64,000 nt of DNA. Origin: Pseudomonas asplenii. GTDB lineage: Bacteria; Pseudomonadota; Gammaproteobacteria; Pseudomonadales; Pseudomonadaceae. Position 1 is the stretch's first letter, and every line of letters starts with the position of its first letter. The translations under genes were made by a program, and so were the position numbers. Location: assembly GCF_001293465.1 (NCBI RefSeq), contig NZ_JSYZ01000014.1, forward strand, positions 248,001 to 312,000. Reading direction: 5' to 3'. The notes under the pieces were generated by a model, which saw only the letters and a program-made list of their open reading frames with translations, did no database searches and was not told the DNA's origin. This document shows, one piece after another, positions 57,004 to 64,000 of the stretch.

Positions 57004-59079
57004 TCACACTTGGCCGTATTGTTGGCCGTGGCGCAGCCAGCGTTCCAGCAGCGGGCTGACGTGCTGCGGCCAGCGTGCCAGCAGGGCTTGAGCCGCATCG
57101 CGCACGGCCGGAAGCAGGTCGGCGTCGCGCATCAGGTCGGCGACCTTGAACTGCAGCAGCCCGGTCTGGCGAGTGCCGAGCATTTCCCCGGGACCGCGCA
57201 GCTCCAGGTCCTTTTCGGCGATGACGAAGCCATCGTTGGTCTCGCGCATGATCCCCAGGCGCTGGCGGCCGATCTGCGACAGTGGCGGGTGGTAGAGCAT
57301 CACGCAGTGGCTGACGGCGCTGCCGCGACCGACCCGACCGCGCAACTGGTGCAACTGCGCCAGGCCCAGGCGTTCGGGGTTCTCGATGATCATCAGGCTG
57401 GCGTTGGGCACGTCGACACCGACTTCGATCACCGTGGTGGCGACCAGCAGTTGCAGGTTGCCGACCTTGAATTCGGCCATCACCGCGGCTTTCTCCGCGG
57501 CTTTCATGCGCCCGTGGATCAGCCCGACCCGCAGTTCGCCGAGGGCGGCGGTCAGCTCTTCGAAGGTGGTCTCGGCGGCCTGGCAGGTCAGTTCCTCGGA
57601 CTCCTCGATCAGCGTGCAGACCCAGTAGGCCTGCCGCCCTTCGGCGCAGGCGGCGCGGACCCGTTCCACCACCTCGAAGCGCCGGCTGTCGGCGACCAGC
57701 ACGGTGTTCACCGGCGTCCGGCCGGGTGGCAGTTCGTCGAGGATCGAGGTGTCGAGATCGGCGTAGGCGCTCATCGCCAGCGTGCGCGGGATCGGTGTGG
57801 CGGTCATGATCAGCTGGTGCGGGCACATCTGCCCGCCAACGCCTTTCTGGCGCAATGCCAGGCGCTGCTGGACGCCGAAGCGGTGCTGTTCGTCGATGAT
57901 CACCAGGGCCAGGTTCCTGAACTGCACTTCGTCCTGGAACAGGGCGTGGGTGCCGACCACCATCGGTGTACCGTTGGCGATCTGTTCGAGGGCGTTGGCG
58001 CGGGCCTTGCCCTTGAGCTTGCCGGCCAGCCAGGCGGTCTCGATGCCCAGCGGTGCCAGCCAGCGCTGGAAATTGATGAAATGCTGCTCGGCAAGAATCT
58101 CGGTCGGCGCCATCAGCGCCACCTGGTAGCCGGCTTCCAGCGCCTGCAGGGCGGCCAGGGCGGCGACCACGGTCTTGCCCGCGCCGACATCGCCCTGGAT
58201 CAGTCGCAGCATCGGCTCGGGCTGGCTGAGGTCATAGGCGACCTCGTTGCCCACCCGCTGCTGGGCGCCGGTCGGCGGGAAACCGAGGTTGGCGAGAAAC
58301 TGTGCGGGCAGCCTGCGCGCTTTCGGTAGCGCCGGGGCCCGCAGGGCCCGCAGGCTTTCGCGCAGGCGCTGCTGGGACAGTTGGTGAGTGAGCAATTCTT
58401 CGAAGGCCAGCCGATGCTGGGCCCAGTGGTGACCGAGGGCGAGTTCCTCGACGTCGGCATCGGCCGGCGGCTGGTGCAGGTAACGGATCGCATCGTCCAG
58501 CGGTGCCAGCTGGTAGTCGCTGGCCAACTCCCGCGGCAGCCAGTCCGGCAGGCTGCGCGGGCCGAGCATGGCCAGGCTCTGCTGGCTCAGCAGGCGCAGG
58601 CGTTGCTGGGTCAGGCCCTCGGTCAGGGGGTAGATCGGCGTCAGGGTCTGGTCCACCGGCGGTGGCTCGTCGCCGGTCAGCGCGCGGTATTCCGGGTGGT
58701 AGATTTCCAGCCCCGAAGCGCCGGGGCGGGCCTCACCGTAGCAGCGCACATGGGTGCCGCGCTTGAGGCCTTCCTTCTGGGCGTTGCTGAAGTGGTAGAA
58801 GCGCAGGCTCAGGCTGCCGGTGCCGTCATTGAGGCGCACCAGCAGGCTGCGGCGCTTGCCCATGACCACATCGGCGCCGCTGACCACGCCCTCGATCACC
58901 GCGTCCTGGCCGGGGCGCAGGGCGCCGATGGGAACCACGCGGGTGCGGTCCTGGTAGCGCAGGGGCAGGTGGAACAGTACATCCTGGATGGTTTCCAGGC
59001 CGACCCTGGCCAGTTTCTCGGCCATGGCTTCGCCGACACCCTTGAGTGCCGTGACTGAGACCTGCGACAGCTCGGTCAC
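57004..59079 (-). CDS. recG: ATP-dependent DNA helicase RecG
   Basis: Helicase that reverses stalled replication forks and branch-migrates junctions, 691 aa, the length known in pseudomonads. The wedge/OB domain (about 1-180) is followed by helicase motif I GDVGAGKTVVAALAAL near 301, motif II DEQHRFGVQQR near 400, motif III MTATPIPRT, and the C-terminal RGRVGRG near 580. The start is the GTG at 59079, which follows oxyR by five bases. All motifs are intact. Confidence 0.97.
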   Translation of the reverse strand: MTELSQVSVTALKGVGEAMAEKLARVGLETIQDVLFHLPLRYQDRTRVVPIGALRPGQDAVIEGVVSGADVVMGKRRSLLVRLNDGTGSLSLRFYHFSNAQKEGLKRGTHVRCYGEARPGASGLEIYHPEYRALTGDEPPPVDQTLTPIYPLTEGLTQQRLRLLSQQSLAMLGPRSLPDWLPRELASDYQLAPLDDAIRYLHQPPADADVEELALGHHWAQHRLAFEELLTHQLSQQRLRESLRALRAPALPKARRLPAQFLANLGFPPTGAQQRVGNEVAYDLSQPEPMLRLIQGDVGAGKTVVAALAALQALEAGYQVALMAPTEILAEQHFINFQRWLAPLGIETAWLAGKLKGKARANALEQIANGTPMVVGTHALFQDEVQFRNLALVIIDEQHRFGVQQRLALRQKGVGGQMCPHQLIMTATPIPRTLAMSAYADLDTSILDELPPGRTPVNTVLVADSRRFEVVERVRAACAEGRQAYWVCTLIEESEELTCQAAETTFEELTAALGELRVGLIHGRMKAAEKAAVMAEFKVGNLQLLVATTVIEVGVDVPNASLMIIENPERLGLAQLHQLRGRVGRGSAVSHCVMLYHPPLSQIGRQRLGIMRETNDGFVIAEKDLELRGPGEMLGTRQTGLLQFKVADLMRDADLLPAVRDAAQALLARWPQHVSPLLERWLRHGQQYGQV

Positions 59080-59084
59080 GGCAT

Positions 59085-60005
59085 TCAGCTCGCAACGGGC
59101 GGCTTGGCCACCGAGCACAGGCGGATCGAATCGGCGAGGATCTCGATCGCCTTGGGTCGCGGGAAGCTGGCGCGCCAGGCGATGGCCACGGTGCGGAACG
59201 GTGTCGGCGGCGTCAGCGGACGCACCTCGATGACGCCGGGCGCATAGTGATGGCTGTCCACGGCCGACAGCGGCAGTACCGACACGCCCAGGCCCGAGGC
59301 CACCATGTGGCGGATGGTTTCCAGCGAACTGGACTCGACCGTGGTGTGCTTGGACGCTTCGGTGCCCTTGCCCAGGGTCGGGCAGGCTTCGAGGACCTGG
59401 TCGCGGAAGCAGTGGCCTTCGCCGAGCAGCAGCAGGCTCTTGTCGTTGAGCAGGGTACTGTCGATGGTTTCCTTGCGGGTCCAGGGGTGCGTGGCCGGCA
59501 TCAGCACGTAGAACGGCTCGTCGTACAGCGGCAGGGTCAGCACATCGGCCTCGTTGAACGGCAGGGCGATGATCACCGCGTCCAGTTCGCCGTTGCGCAG
59601 CTTGTCGCGCAGCACGTGGGTGAAGTTTTCCTCGATGTACAACGGCATCTGCGGGGCGACCCGGTGCAGTTGCGGGATCAGGTGCGGGAACAGGTACGGG
59701 CCGACGGTGTAGATCGCGCCGACCTTCAGCGGTGCGGTCAGCTGGTTCTTCCCGGCCTGGGCCAGCTCACGGATGCCCTGGGCCTGTTCCAGGACCTTCT
59801 GGGCCTGGGCCACGATGCTTTCGCCAACCGGCGTCAGGCGCACGGCACTCTTGCTGCGCTCGAAAATCAGTACGCCCAGCTCGTCTTCCAGCTTCTTCAC
59901 GCCCACTGACAGCGTCGGCTGGCTGACATGGCAGCGCTCGGCCGCGTGGCCGAAGTGCTGCTCTTGGGCGAGGGTAACGATGTAGCGTAATTCTGTCAGG
60001 GTCAT
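59085..60005 (-). CDS. oxyR: Hydrogen peroxide sensor and LysR-type regulator OxyR
   Basis: A 306-aa LysR-type regulator. The HTH covers about residues 16-36 (FGHAAERCHVSQPTLSVGVK). The redox pair is exactly Cys199 and Cys208 (GHCFRDQVLEACP), which form the activating disulphide. It controls catalase and alkyl hydroperoxide reductase genes. The ATG at 60005 gives the canonical N-terminus MTLTELRYIV. recG lies five bases downstream, the conserved oxyR-recG operon. Confidence 0.97.
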   Translation of the reverse strand: MTLTELRYIVTLAQEQHFGHAAERCHVSQPTLSVGVKKLEDELGVLIFERSKSAVRLTPVGESIVAQAQKVLEQAQGIRELAQAGKNQLTAPLKVGAIYTVGPYLFPHLIPQLHRVAPQMPLYIEENFTHVLRDKLRNGELDAVIIALPFNEADVLTLPLYDEPFYVLMPATHPWTRKETIDSTLLNDKSLLLLGEGHCFRDQVLEACPTLGKGTEASKHTTVESSSLETIRHMVASGLGVSVLPLSAVDSHHYAPGVIEVRPLTPPTPFRTVAIAWRASFPRPKAIEILADSIRLCSVAKPPVAS

Positions 60006-60128
60006 AGTGGGCGTCCATGAAGTTGCCAACCAAGCATAACGGCTGCAATCGATAGACGCACGTTATCAGGTGAAGGTTTGGTGAAGATTGTCGTCAATGT
60101 CGATCGGAGGGGGCGGCAGGGAGGCGCT

Positions 60129-60152
60129 GTGGAAGCCCGCTCCCACAAGGGG
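60129..60152. repeat. Partial REP-type element
   Basis: TGGAAGCCCGCTCCCACAAGGGG matches half of the local REP family, in the gap between oxyR and tonB. Only one arm is seen. Confidence 0.55.
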
Positions 60153-60182
60153 CGAGCCAAAGCCGCTGTCAGTTTCTATATG

Positions 60183-60217
60183 AAAAAAGGAAGAATCCCA
60201 CGGGTTGCGTGGGATTC
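60183..60217 (-). terminator. Rho-independent terminator of exbB-exbD-tonB
   Basis: GAATCCCACG and CGTGGGATTC form a perfect 10-bp stem, followed on the minus strand by CTTCC and six T. It begins eight bases after the tonB stop. Confidence 0.92.
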
Positions 60218-60225
60218 GGGAAGGG

Positions 60226-60978
60226 CTAGCGGTTGCGCTTGTCGATCGAGTAGACGAAGGGCGCAACGATCTCGATGCTGCCGTTGGTCAGCATGTCGGC
60301 CGGCGGCTTGGGCAGCGGCTGGGCACGACGGATCATTTCCAGGGTGGCCCGGTCCAGGTCGGCGTTGCCCGAACGGCCCACCAGTTCGTACGAGAGCACC
60401 TTGCCTTCGGCGTCGACGACGAAGCGCAGACGGTTCAGGCCTTCCTTGCCGCGCGACTGGGCGGCAGGCGGGTACTTCTTGTACTTGCCCAGGTGCGCCA
60501 GCAGGGTGCCTTCCCAGCTGGCCTTGGCGGCGAGCTGCTGGGGCGATGGGCCCGGTGCCGGCGCCGCGGATTTCTCCGGCGGACGGGTGGTCGGCGGCTC
60601 CTCGGAAGGTTTCTCCTCTTCCTTGGGCTTTTCCTTCTCCGGTTCCTTCTTCACTTCCGGCTTGGGCGGCTGTGGCTTGGGTTTGGGCTTGACCGGCTTG
60701 GGGACCGAGATCGTCGGTTTCGGTGCCTCGGCCAGCTTCGGCAGCGGCAGCTCTTCCTCCGGCTCCGGCGGCTTCGGCGGGGTCACCACCTTGGGCGGGG
60801 CCGGTGGGGGCGGCGCGGGCGGCAGCGGGGCCAGCTCGACCATCATCGCCTGCGGCGGCAGTTCGATCGGCTTGGACACCGACCAGTTCAGGGCGGCGAG
60901 GATCGCCACCGCGTGAACGCCCAGCACCAGGGCCAGGCTACCGCCGTAACGCGTCAGTTTTTGGCGCGTCGTGATCAT
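60226..60978 (-). CDS. tonB: Energy transducer TonB
   Basis: A 250-aa periplasm-spanning protein that drives TonB-dependent outer-membrane receptors. An N-terminal helix (about 10-32, GGSLALVLGVHAVAILAAL) precedes a long Pro/Lys/Glu-rich rod (about 50-160), then the C-terminal domain (about 165-250) with KYKKYPPAAQSRGKEG and SYELVGRSGNADLDRATLEM. It is fed by proton flow through ExbB and ExbD. The start overlaps the exbD stop by four bases. Confidence 0.95.
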   Translation of the reverse strand: MITTRQKLTRYGGSLALVLGVHAVAILAALNWSVSKPIELPPQAMMVELAPLPPAPPPPAPPKVVTPPKPPEPEEELPLPKLAEAPKPTISVPKPVKPKPKPQPPKPEVKKEPEKEKPKEEEKPSEEPPTTRPPEKSAAPAPGPSPQQLAAKASWEGTLLAHLGKYKKYPPAAQSRGKEGLNRLRFVVDAEGKVLSYELVGRSGNADLDRATLEMIRRAQPLPKPPADMLTNGSIEIVAPFVYSIDKRNR

Positions 60979-61403
60979 TTCTTGGCTGCCGTCTCAAGTC
61001 CGACCAGGCCGACCTTCAGGTAACCGGCCGCGCGCAGCGCGTCCATGACGTGCATCAGGTCGCCGTAGTCCACACCCTTGTCGGCCTGGAAGAAGATGGT
61101 GGTGTCCTTCTTGCCATGGGTCTTGGCGTCCAGGGCCGGGCCCAGGGACTCGGCCTTGACCTCTTCCTCGCCGAGGAACAGCTTCTGGTCGGCCTTGACG
61201 CTGAGGAACACCGGTTTCTCGGGCCGTGGCGACGGCTTGGCGGTCGAGGCCGGCAGGTCAACCTTGATGTCCACGGTGGCGAGGGGCGCCGCCACCATGA
61301 AGATGATCAGCAGTACCAGCATCACGTCGATGAACGGCGTGACGTTGATTTCGTGGTTCTCGGACAGCTCGTCGTCCGCGCCTTCCTTCAAATGCAGACC
61401 CAT
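60975..61403 (-). CDS. exbD: TonB system protein ExbD
   Basis: A 142-aa inner-membrane partner of ExbB. The segment HEINVTPFIDVMLVLLIIFM (about 16-35) includes the conserved proton-path Asp in FIDVMLVLL. A periplasmic domain follows. It lies six bases after exbB and overlaps tonB. Confidence 0.96.
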   Translation of the reverse strand: MGLHLKEGADDELSENHEINVTPFIDVMLVLLIIFMVAAPLATVDIKVDLPASTAKPSPRPEKPVFLSVKADQKLFLGEEEVKAESLGPALDAKTHGKKDTTIFFQADKGVDYGDLMHVMDALRAAGYLKVGLVGLETAAKK

Positions 61404-61409
61404 GGCGGA

Positions 61410-62384
61410 TTAACCTACCTTGACCATGTGCGGCTGGCTGGCGCGCTCGGACGGCAGGTGGTCCAGGTCACGGCTGACCAGCAGCAGAACCTGGGCCGAA
61501 GCGTCGGAAACCTGGGCCTTGTAGCCGGCGATGGAGCGGGCGAAGACGTTGTAGATGACCACCGCCGGAATGGCGGCGACCAGGCCGAGGGCGGTCGCCA
61601 GCAGGGCTTCGGCGATACCCGGGGCAACCACGGCGAGGTTGGTGGTCTGGGTCTTGGCGATGCCGATGAAGCTGTTCATGATGCCCCATACGGTACCGAA
61701 CAGACCGACGAACGGTGCGGTGGAGCCGATGGTGGCCAGTACGCCGGTGCCGCTGCTCATGTTGCGGCCGCAGGCGGCCACCAGGCGCTCCAGGCGGAAG
61801 CTGACGCGTTCCTTGATACCTTCCTTCTCGCGGCTGTTGGCCGACAGACGCATTTCCTCGAGGGCATCGTGCACCAGCAGGTTGGCCAGGGTACCTTCCT
61901 TGGCGGCGGTGGCGCTGGCGTCCTTGAGGGTCACGGCTTTCTTCAGGCTGGCGATTTCACCGCGCAGGCGACGCTTGGCGCCCAGCAGTTCGAAGCCCTT
62001 GGCGATCCAGATGGTCCAGGTGATGATCGAGGCGATGGCCAGGCCGATCATGACCAGCTTCACGATGATGTCGGCGTTCTGGTACATGCCCCACGGAGAC
62101 AGGTCGTGGGACATGCCCAGGCTGTTGCCTTCGGCTGGCAGTGCGTCGGTATCGGAGGCCTCGGCCGGGGCGGCGTTCTCCACGGGGGCCTGGTCGGCCG
62201 CGATCGGCGCGGTCGCGGCCGGTGCTGCTGCGGTGGCGGCCGGTGCGGCGTGGTTGGCCGGCTCATCGGCGAATGCGGCGGTCGGGGCCAGCAACAGGCT
62301 GAACAGCACCGCTGCCACCGAGCGCCAGACGCGCGACGGGCTGTGGAACTGGGTTGGCGAGGCGGAGGAGTGAATGCGTGTCAT
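61410..62384 (-). CDS. exbB: TonB system proton channel ExbB
   Basis: A 324-aa proton-channel subunit in the inner membrane. A cleavable-looking N-terminal signal (about 17-43) and an Ala-rich periplasmic stretch precede three channel helices: about 105-130, about 215-240 (ATIGSTAPFVGLFGTVWGIM) and about 253-280. The extended N-terminus is the Pseudomonas form. I chose the ATG at 62384; an in-frame ATG 26 codons upstream would extend into the leader without good support. Confidence 0.95.
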   Translation of the reverse strand: MTRIHSSASPTQFHSPSRVWRSVAAVLFSLLLAPTAAFADEPANHAAPAATAAAPAATAPIAADQAPVENAAPAEASDTDALPAEGNSLGMSHDLSPWGMYQNADIIVKLVMIGLAIASIITWTIWIAKGFELLGAKRRLRGEIASLKKAVTLKDASATAAKEGTLANLLVHDALEEMRLSANSREKEGIKERVSFRLERLVAACGRNMSSGTGVLATIGSTAPFVGLFGTVWGIMNSFIGIAKTQTTNLAVVAPGIAEALLATALGLVAAIPAVVIYNVFARSIAGYKAQVSDASAQVLLLVSRDLDHLPSERASQPHMVKVG

Positions 62385-62464
62385 GCTGGCCGGACCTGAG
62401 CGAAGTAAAAGTGGGTCTTGTCCTTCCAGGCCTCGTTGGGCCGAGAACAAATGGGTGGTCATTA

Positions 62465-62484
62465 TTGCAAGTAATTCTTGTTAA
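62465..62484. promoter_or_regulatory. Candidate Fur box upstream of exbB
   Basis: TTGCAAGTAATTCTTGTTAA, read on the other strand AACAAGAATTACTTGC, matches 12 of 16 positions of a Pseudomonas-type Fur consensus (AATGAGAATCATTTGC) that I recall. It lies about 80 bases upstream of the exbB start in an A+T-rich stretch. It would link TonB energy supply to iron, as is usual for this operon. Confidence 0.45.
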
Positions 62485-62574
62485 CAGAAGTAATAGAGTA
62501 TCTTTTTTTCTTCGATTGCTGGCCGTTCGTCCATTCCTGACGCTAGGCTGTGGCCCTTTGCGTGGAGGTTTCCG

Positions 62575-63429
62575 ATGTCCGCTCCTTCTGTTCTGATTGC
62601 CGGCTGCGGGGATGTCGGTTCTCGCCTGGCCAGCCAACTGCTGGGCCGGGGCTGGCAGGTCTACGGTCTGCGCCGCTCGATTTCCCGTCTGCCGGAGGGC
62701 GTGCAGGGGGTGGCGGGCGATCTGTTCAGTGCGCAGCGCCCTGCGGGCTGGCCGACCGGTTCACTGGACTATGTGGTGTATTGCGCGGCGGCGACCGAGC
62801 ACGACGAGGCCGGCTATCGGGCGGCCTATGTCGACGGTCTGCGGCATGTCCTGGGCTGGCTCGGGGAGTCCGGGCAGCGGCCACGGCGGCTGTTGTTCGT
62901 CTCCAGCAGCAGCGTCTACGTGCAGCAGCAGGGCGAGTGGGTGGATGAAACGTCGGCGACCGAAGCCGAGGGTTACTCCGGGCGATTGATGCTCGAGGCC
63001 GAGCAACTGGCACTCGACAGTGGCATTGCGGCGAGCCGGGTGCGCCTGACCGGGATCTACGGGCCGGGCCGCGAGTGGCTGCTGACTCAGGTGCGCCGGG
63101 GTTATCGGGTGGCTGTCGAGCCACCGCTCTACGGCAATCGCATTCATGCCGACGACGCGGCCGGGTTGCTGGCATTCCTGCTGGAGGCCGATCGGGCGGG
63201 CCGGGTGCTGGAGGATTGCTACATCGGTGTCGATGATGCGCCAGCTCCGTTGGCCGAGGTGGTGGCCTGGTTGCGCGAATACCTGGGGGTCACCGAATGG
63301 GATGCCGAGGCCAGCGTGCGTCGTACTGGCAGCAAGCGTTGCAGCAACGCCCGGGCACGGGCGCTGGGCTGGGTTCCGCGTTATCCCAGTTATCGCGAGG
63401 GGTATGCGGCGATTCTCGAAGGGCGCTGA
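62575..63429 (+). CDS. NAD(P)-dependent epimerase/dehydratase-like protein
   Basis: A 284-aa Rossmann-fold protein of the extended SDR/YeeZ type. The nucleotide-binding motif is close to the start (VLIAGCGDVGSRLA, residues 6-19), with acidic/charged strand end, and LLFVSSSSVYVQQQGEWVD near 104-122 carries the conserved S and the Tyr of the SDR active site region. RVRLTGIYGPGR follows near 154-165. The substrate is unknown; nucleotide-sugar work is inferred from the family only. The ATG has TGGAGG upstream. Confidence 0.85.
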   Translation: MSAPSVLIAGCGDVGSRLASQLLGRGWQVYGLRRSISRLPEGVQGVAGDLFSAQRPAGWPTGSLDYVVYCAAATEHDEAGYRAAYVDGLRHVLGWLGESGQRPRRLLFVSSSSVYVQQQGEWVDETSATEAEGYSGRLMLEAEQLALDSGIAASRVRLTGIYGPGREWLLTQVRRGYRVAVEPPLYGNRIHADDAAGLLAFLLEADRAGRVLEDCYIGVDDAPAPLAEVVAWLREYLGVTEWDAEASVRRTGSKRCSNARARALGWVPRYPSYREGYAAILEGR

Positions 63430-63433
63430 AAGC

Positions 63434-63516
63434 TTCGTCGGCAAGCCCGCTCCCACAGGAGCCTGGCTTGCCAGGCCTTGAGTGCGTCTTCGCCGGCAAG
63501 TCGGGCTCCTACAGGA
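63434..63516. repeat. REP-type inverted repeat
   Basis: TCGTCGGCAAGCCCGCTCCCACAGGA and CGCCGGCAAGTCGGGCTCCTACAGGA are two REP cores, here as near-direct copies, between convergent genes. Confidence 0.75.
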
Positions 63517-63525
63517 ACGGTGTTG

Positions 63526-64000
63526 TCACTTTTCCAGCAGCCACTGGCGATTGCCGGGATAGAGCTGTGGCTTCTCGTCGGCGGCCGCCGAGTTCAGCGC
63601 CTGGAAGATCTCCAGTTGCTTGCCCTTGCGGACGAAGATCCAGGCATTGCCGCGGTCGCCCTGCTGCAGCCAGATGCTGTCGTTGTCGCCGCTCATCGAG
63701 GCGCAGTCGCCCGCCAGGCACAAGGCGTAACGATCGGCGCCCGGCAGGCCTTCGAGGCGTCCGTCCGGAAGGAATTTCACCTCGCTGCCTTCACCCGGGC
63801 CACTGACGATTTTCCAGTCGCCGCCCATGAACGCCGAATACAGCGCCTGCTCGAAGCTGGCACCGACCGGGGCGTTGGCCGGCAGTTCGGTCGGGGCGCG
63901 GACGAACGGCTGCTCGGGCTCGTAATCGCTGGCGCCCTGGATCAGCTCCTTGCCGTCGCGGGCCAGCGAGGTGCCGGCGCTGCCATAGAAGTCGACATGC
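63526..64000 (-). CDS. Unknown protein, 5' end outside window
   Basis: The frame stays open from the right edge to TGA at 63526, so about 157 C-terminal residues are visible and the start lies beyond the window. An internal ATG at 63828 is in frame but is not a convincing start because coding-like sequence (VDFYGSAGTSLARDGKELIQ) continues upstream of it. The visible part is acidic and strand-rich, with ALCLAGDCASMSGDNDSIW and two Cys. I do not recognise it. Confidence 0.75.
   Translation of the reverse strand, partial: HVDFYGSAGTSLARDGKELIQGASDYEPEQPFVRAPTELPANAPVGASFEQALYSAFMGGDWKIVSGPGEGSEVKFLPDGRLEGLPGADRYALCLAGDCASMSGDNDSIWLQQGDRGNAWIFVRKGKQLEIFQALNSAAADEKPQLYPGNRQWLLEK

Overview
The window is Pseudomonas chromosome, most likely the P. 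fluorescens/protegens side of the genus. The evidence is the high-G+C codon use, many Pseudomonas REP-type hairpins (core GTAGGAGC..GGCTTGCCCGCGAA), the pseudomonad forms of PstC/PstA, and a backbone gene order that matches my memory of the P. aeruginosa PA5344-PA5369 segment. No tRNA, rRNA, CRISPR array or insertion sequence was seen.

1-16 kb is housekeeping backbone: phosphate transport (pstC, cut by the window edge, then pstA, pstB, phoU), a response regulator, a toxin-first toxin-antitoxin pair, a secreted M23 peptidase, a CNNM/CBS membrane protein, a long palindromic intergenic element, phoR and phoB (phoB has a good PHO box), a small secreted protein, ubiA and ubiC, rubredoxin with its reductase, and an HU protein.

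16-55 kb is a type VI secretion (T6SS) island lying between the HU gene and the HDOD-recG-oxyR backbone. At its left end are two PAAR effector modules pointing towards each other: a Tse6-like effector with an Eag chaperone and a presumed immunity protein on the + strand, and vgrG - eag - rhs - pentapeptide immunity on the - strand. Then comes a complete HSI-I type core: clpV-tssG-tssF-tssE-hcp-tssC-tssB-tssA on the - strand, and divergently tagH(fha)-tssJ-tssK-tssL-tssM-tagF-pppA-ppkA-tagT-tagS-tagR-tagQ on the + strand. The membrane complex (TssJLM), baseplate (TssEFGK, VgrG), sheath (TssBC), tube (Hcp) and recycling ATPase (ClpV) are all present. So is the TagQRST-PpkA-PppA-Fha-TagF post-translational control circuit. 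The tagJ gene that I recall between hcp and tssE in P. aeruginosa is absent.

55-64 kb returns to backbone: an SCP2-like small protein, a YbaK-HDOD protein, recG, oxyR, exbB-exbD-tonB with a possible Fur box, a nucleotide-sugar epimerase-like protein, and an unknown gene cut by the right edge.

The most interesting points are the unassigned nuclease-like toxin tip of the Rhs protein with its pentapeptide-repeat immunity candidate, the Tse6-like effector paired with a 177-aa partner unlike the small Tsi6 that I remember, two orphan small genes in the effector zone, RsmA-type hairpins in the tssA leader, hairpins on both sides of hcp, and the roughly 195-bp palindromic element downstream of phoR.
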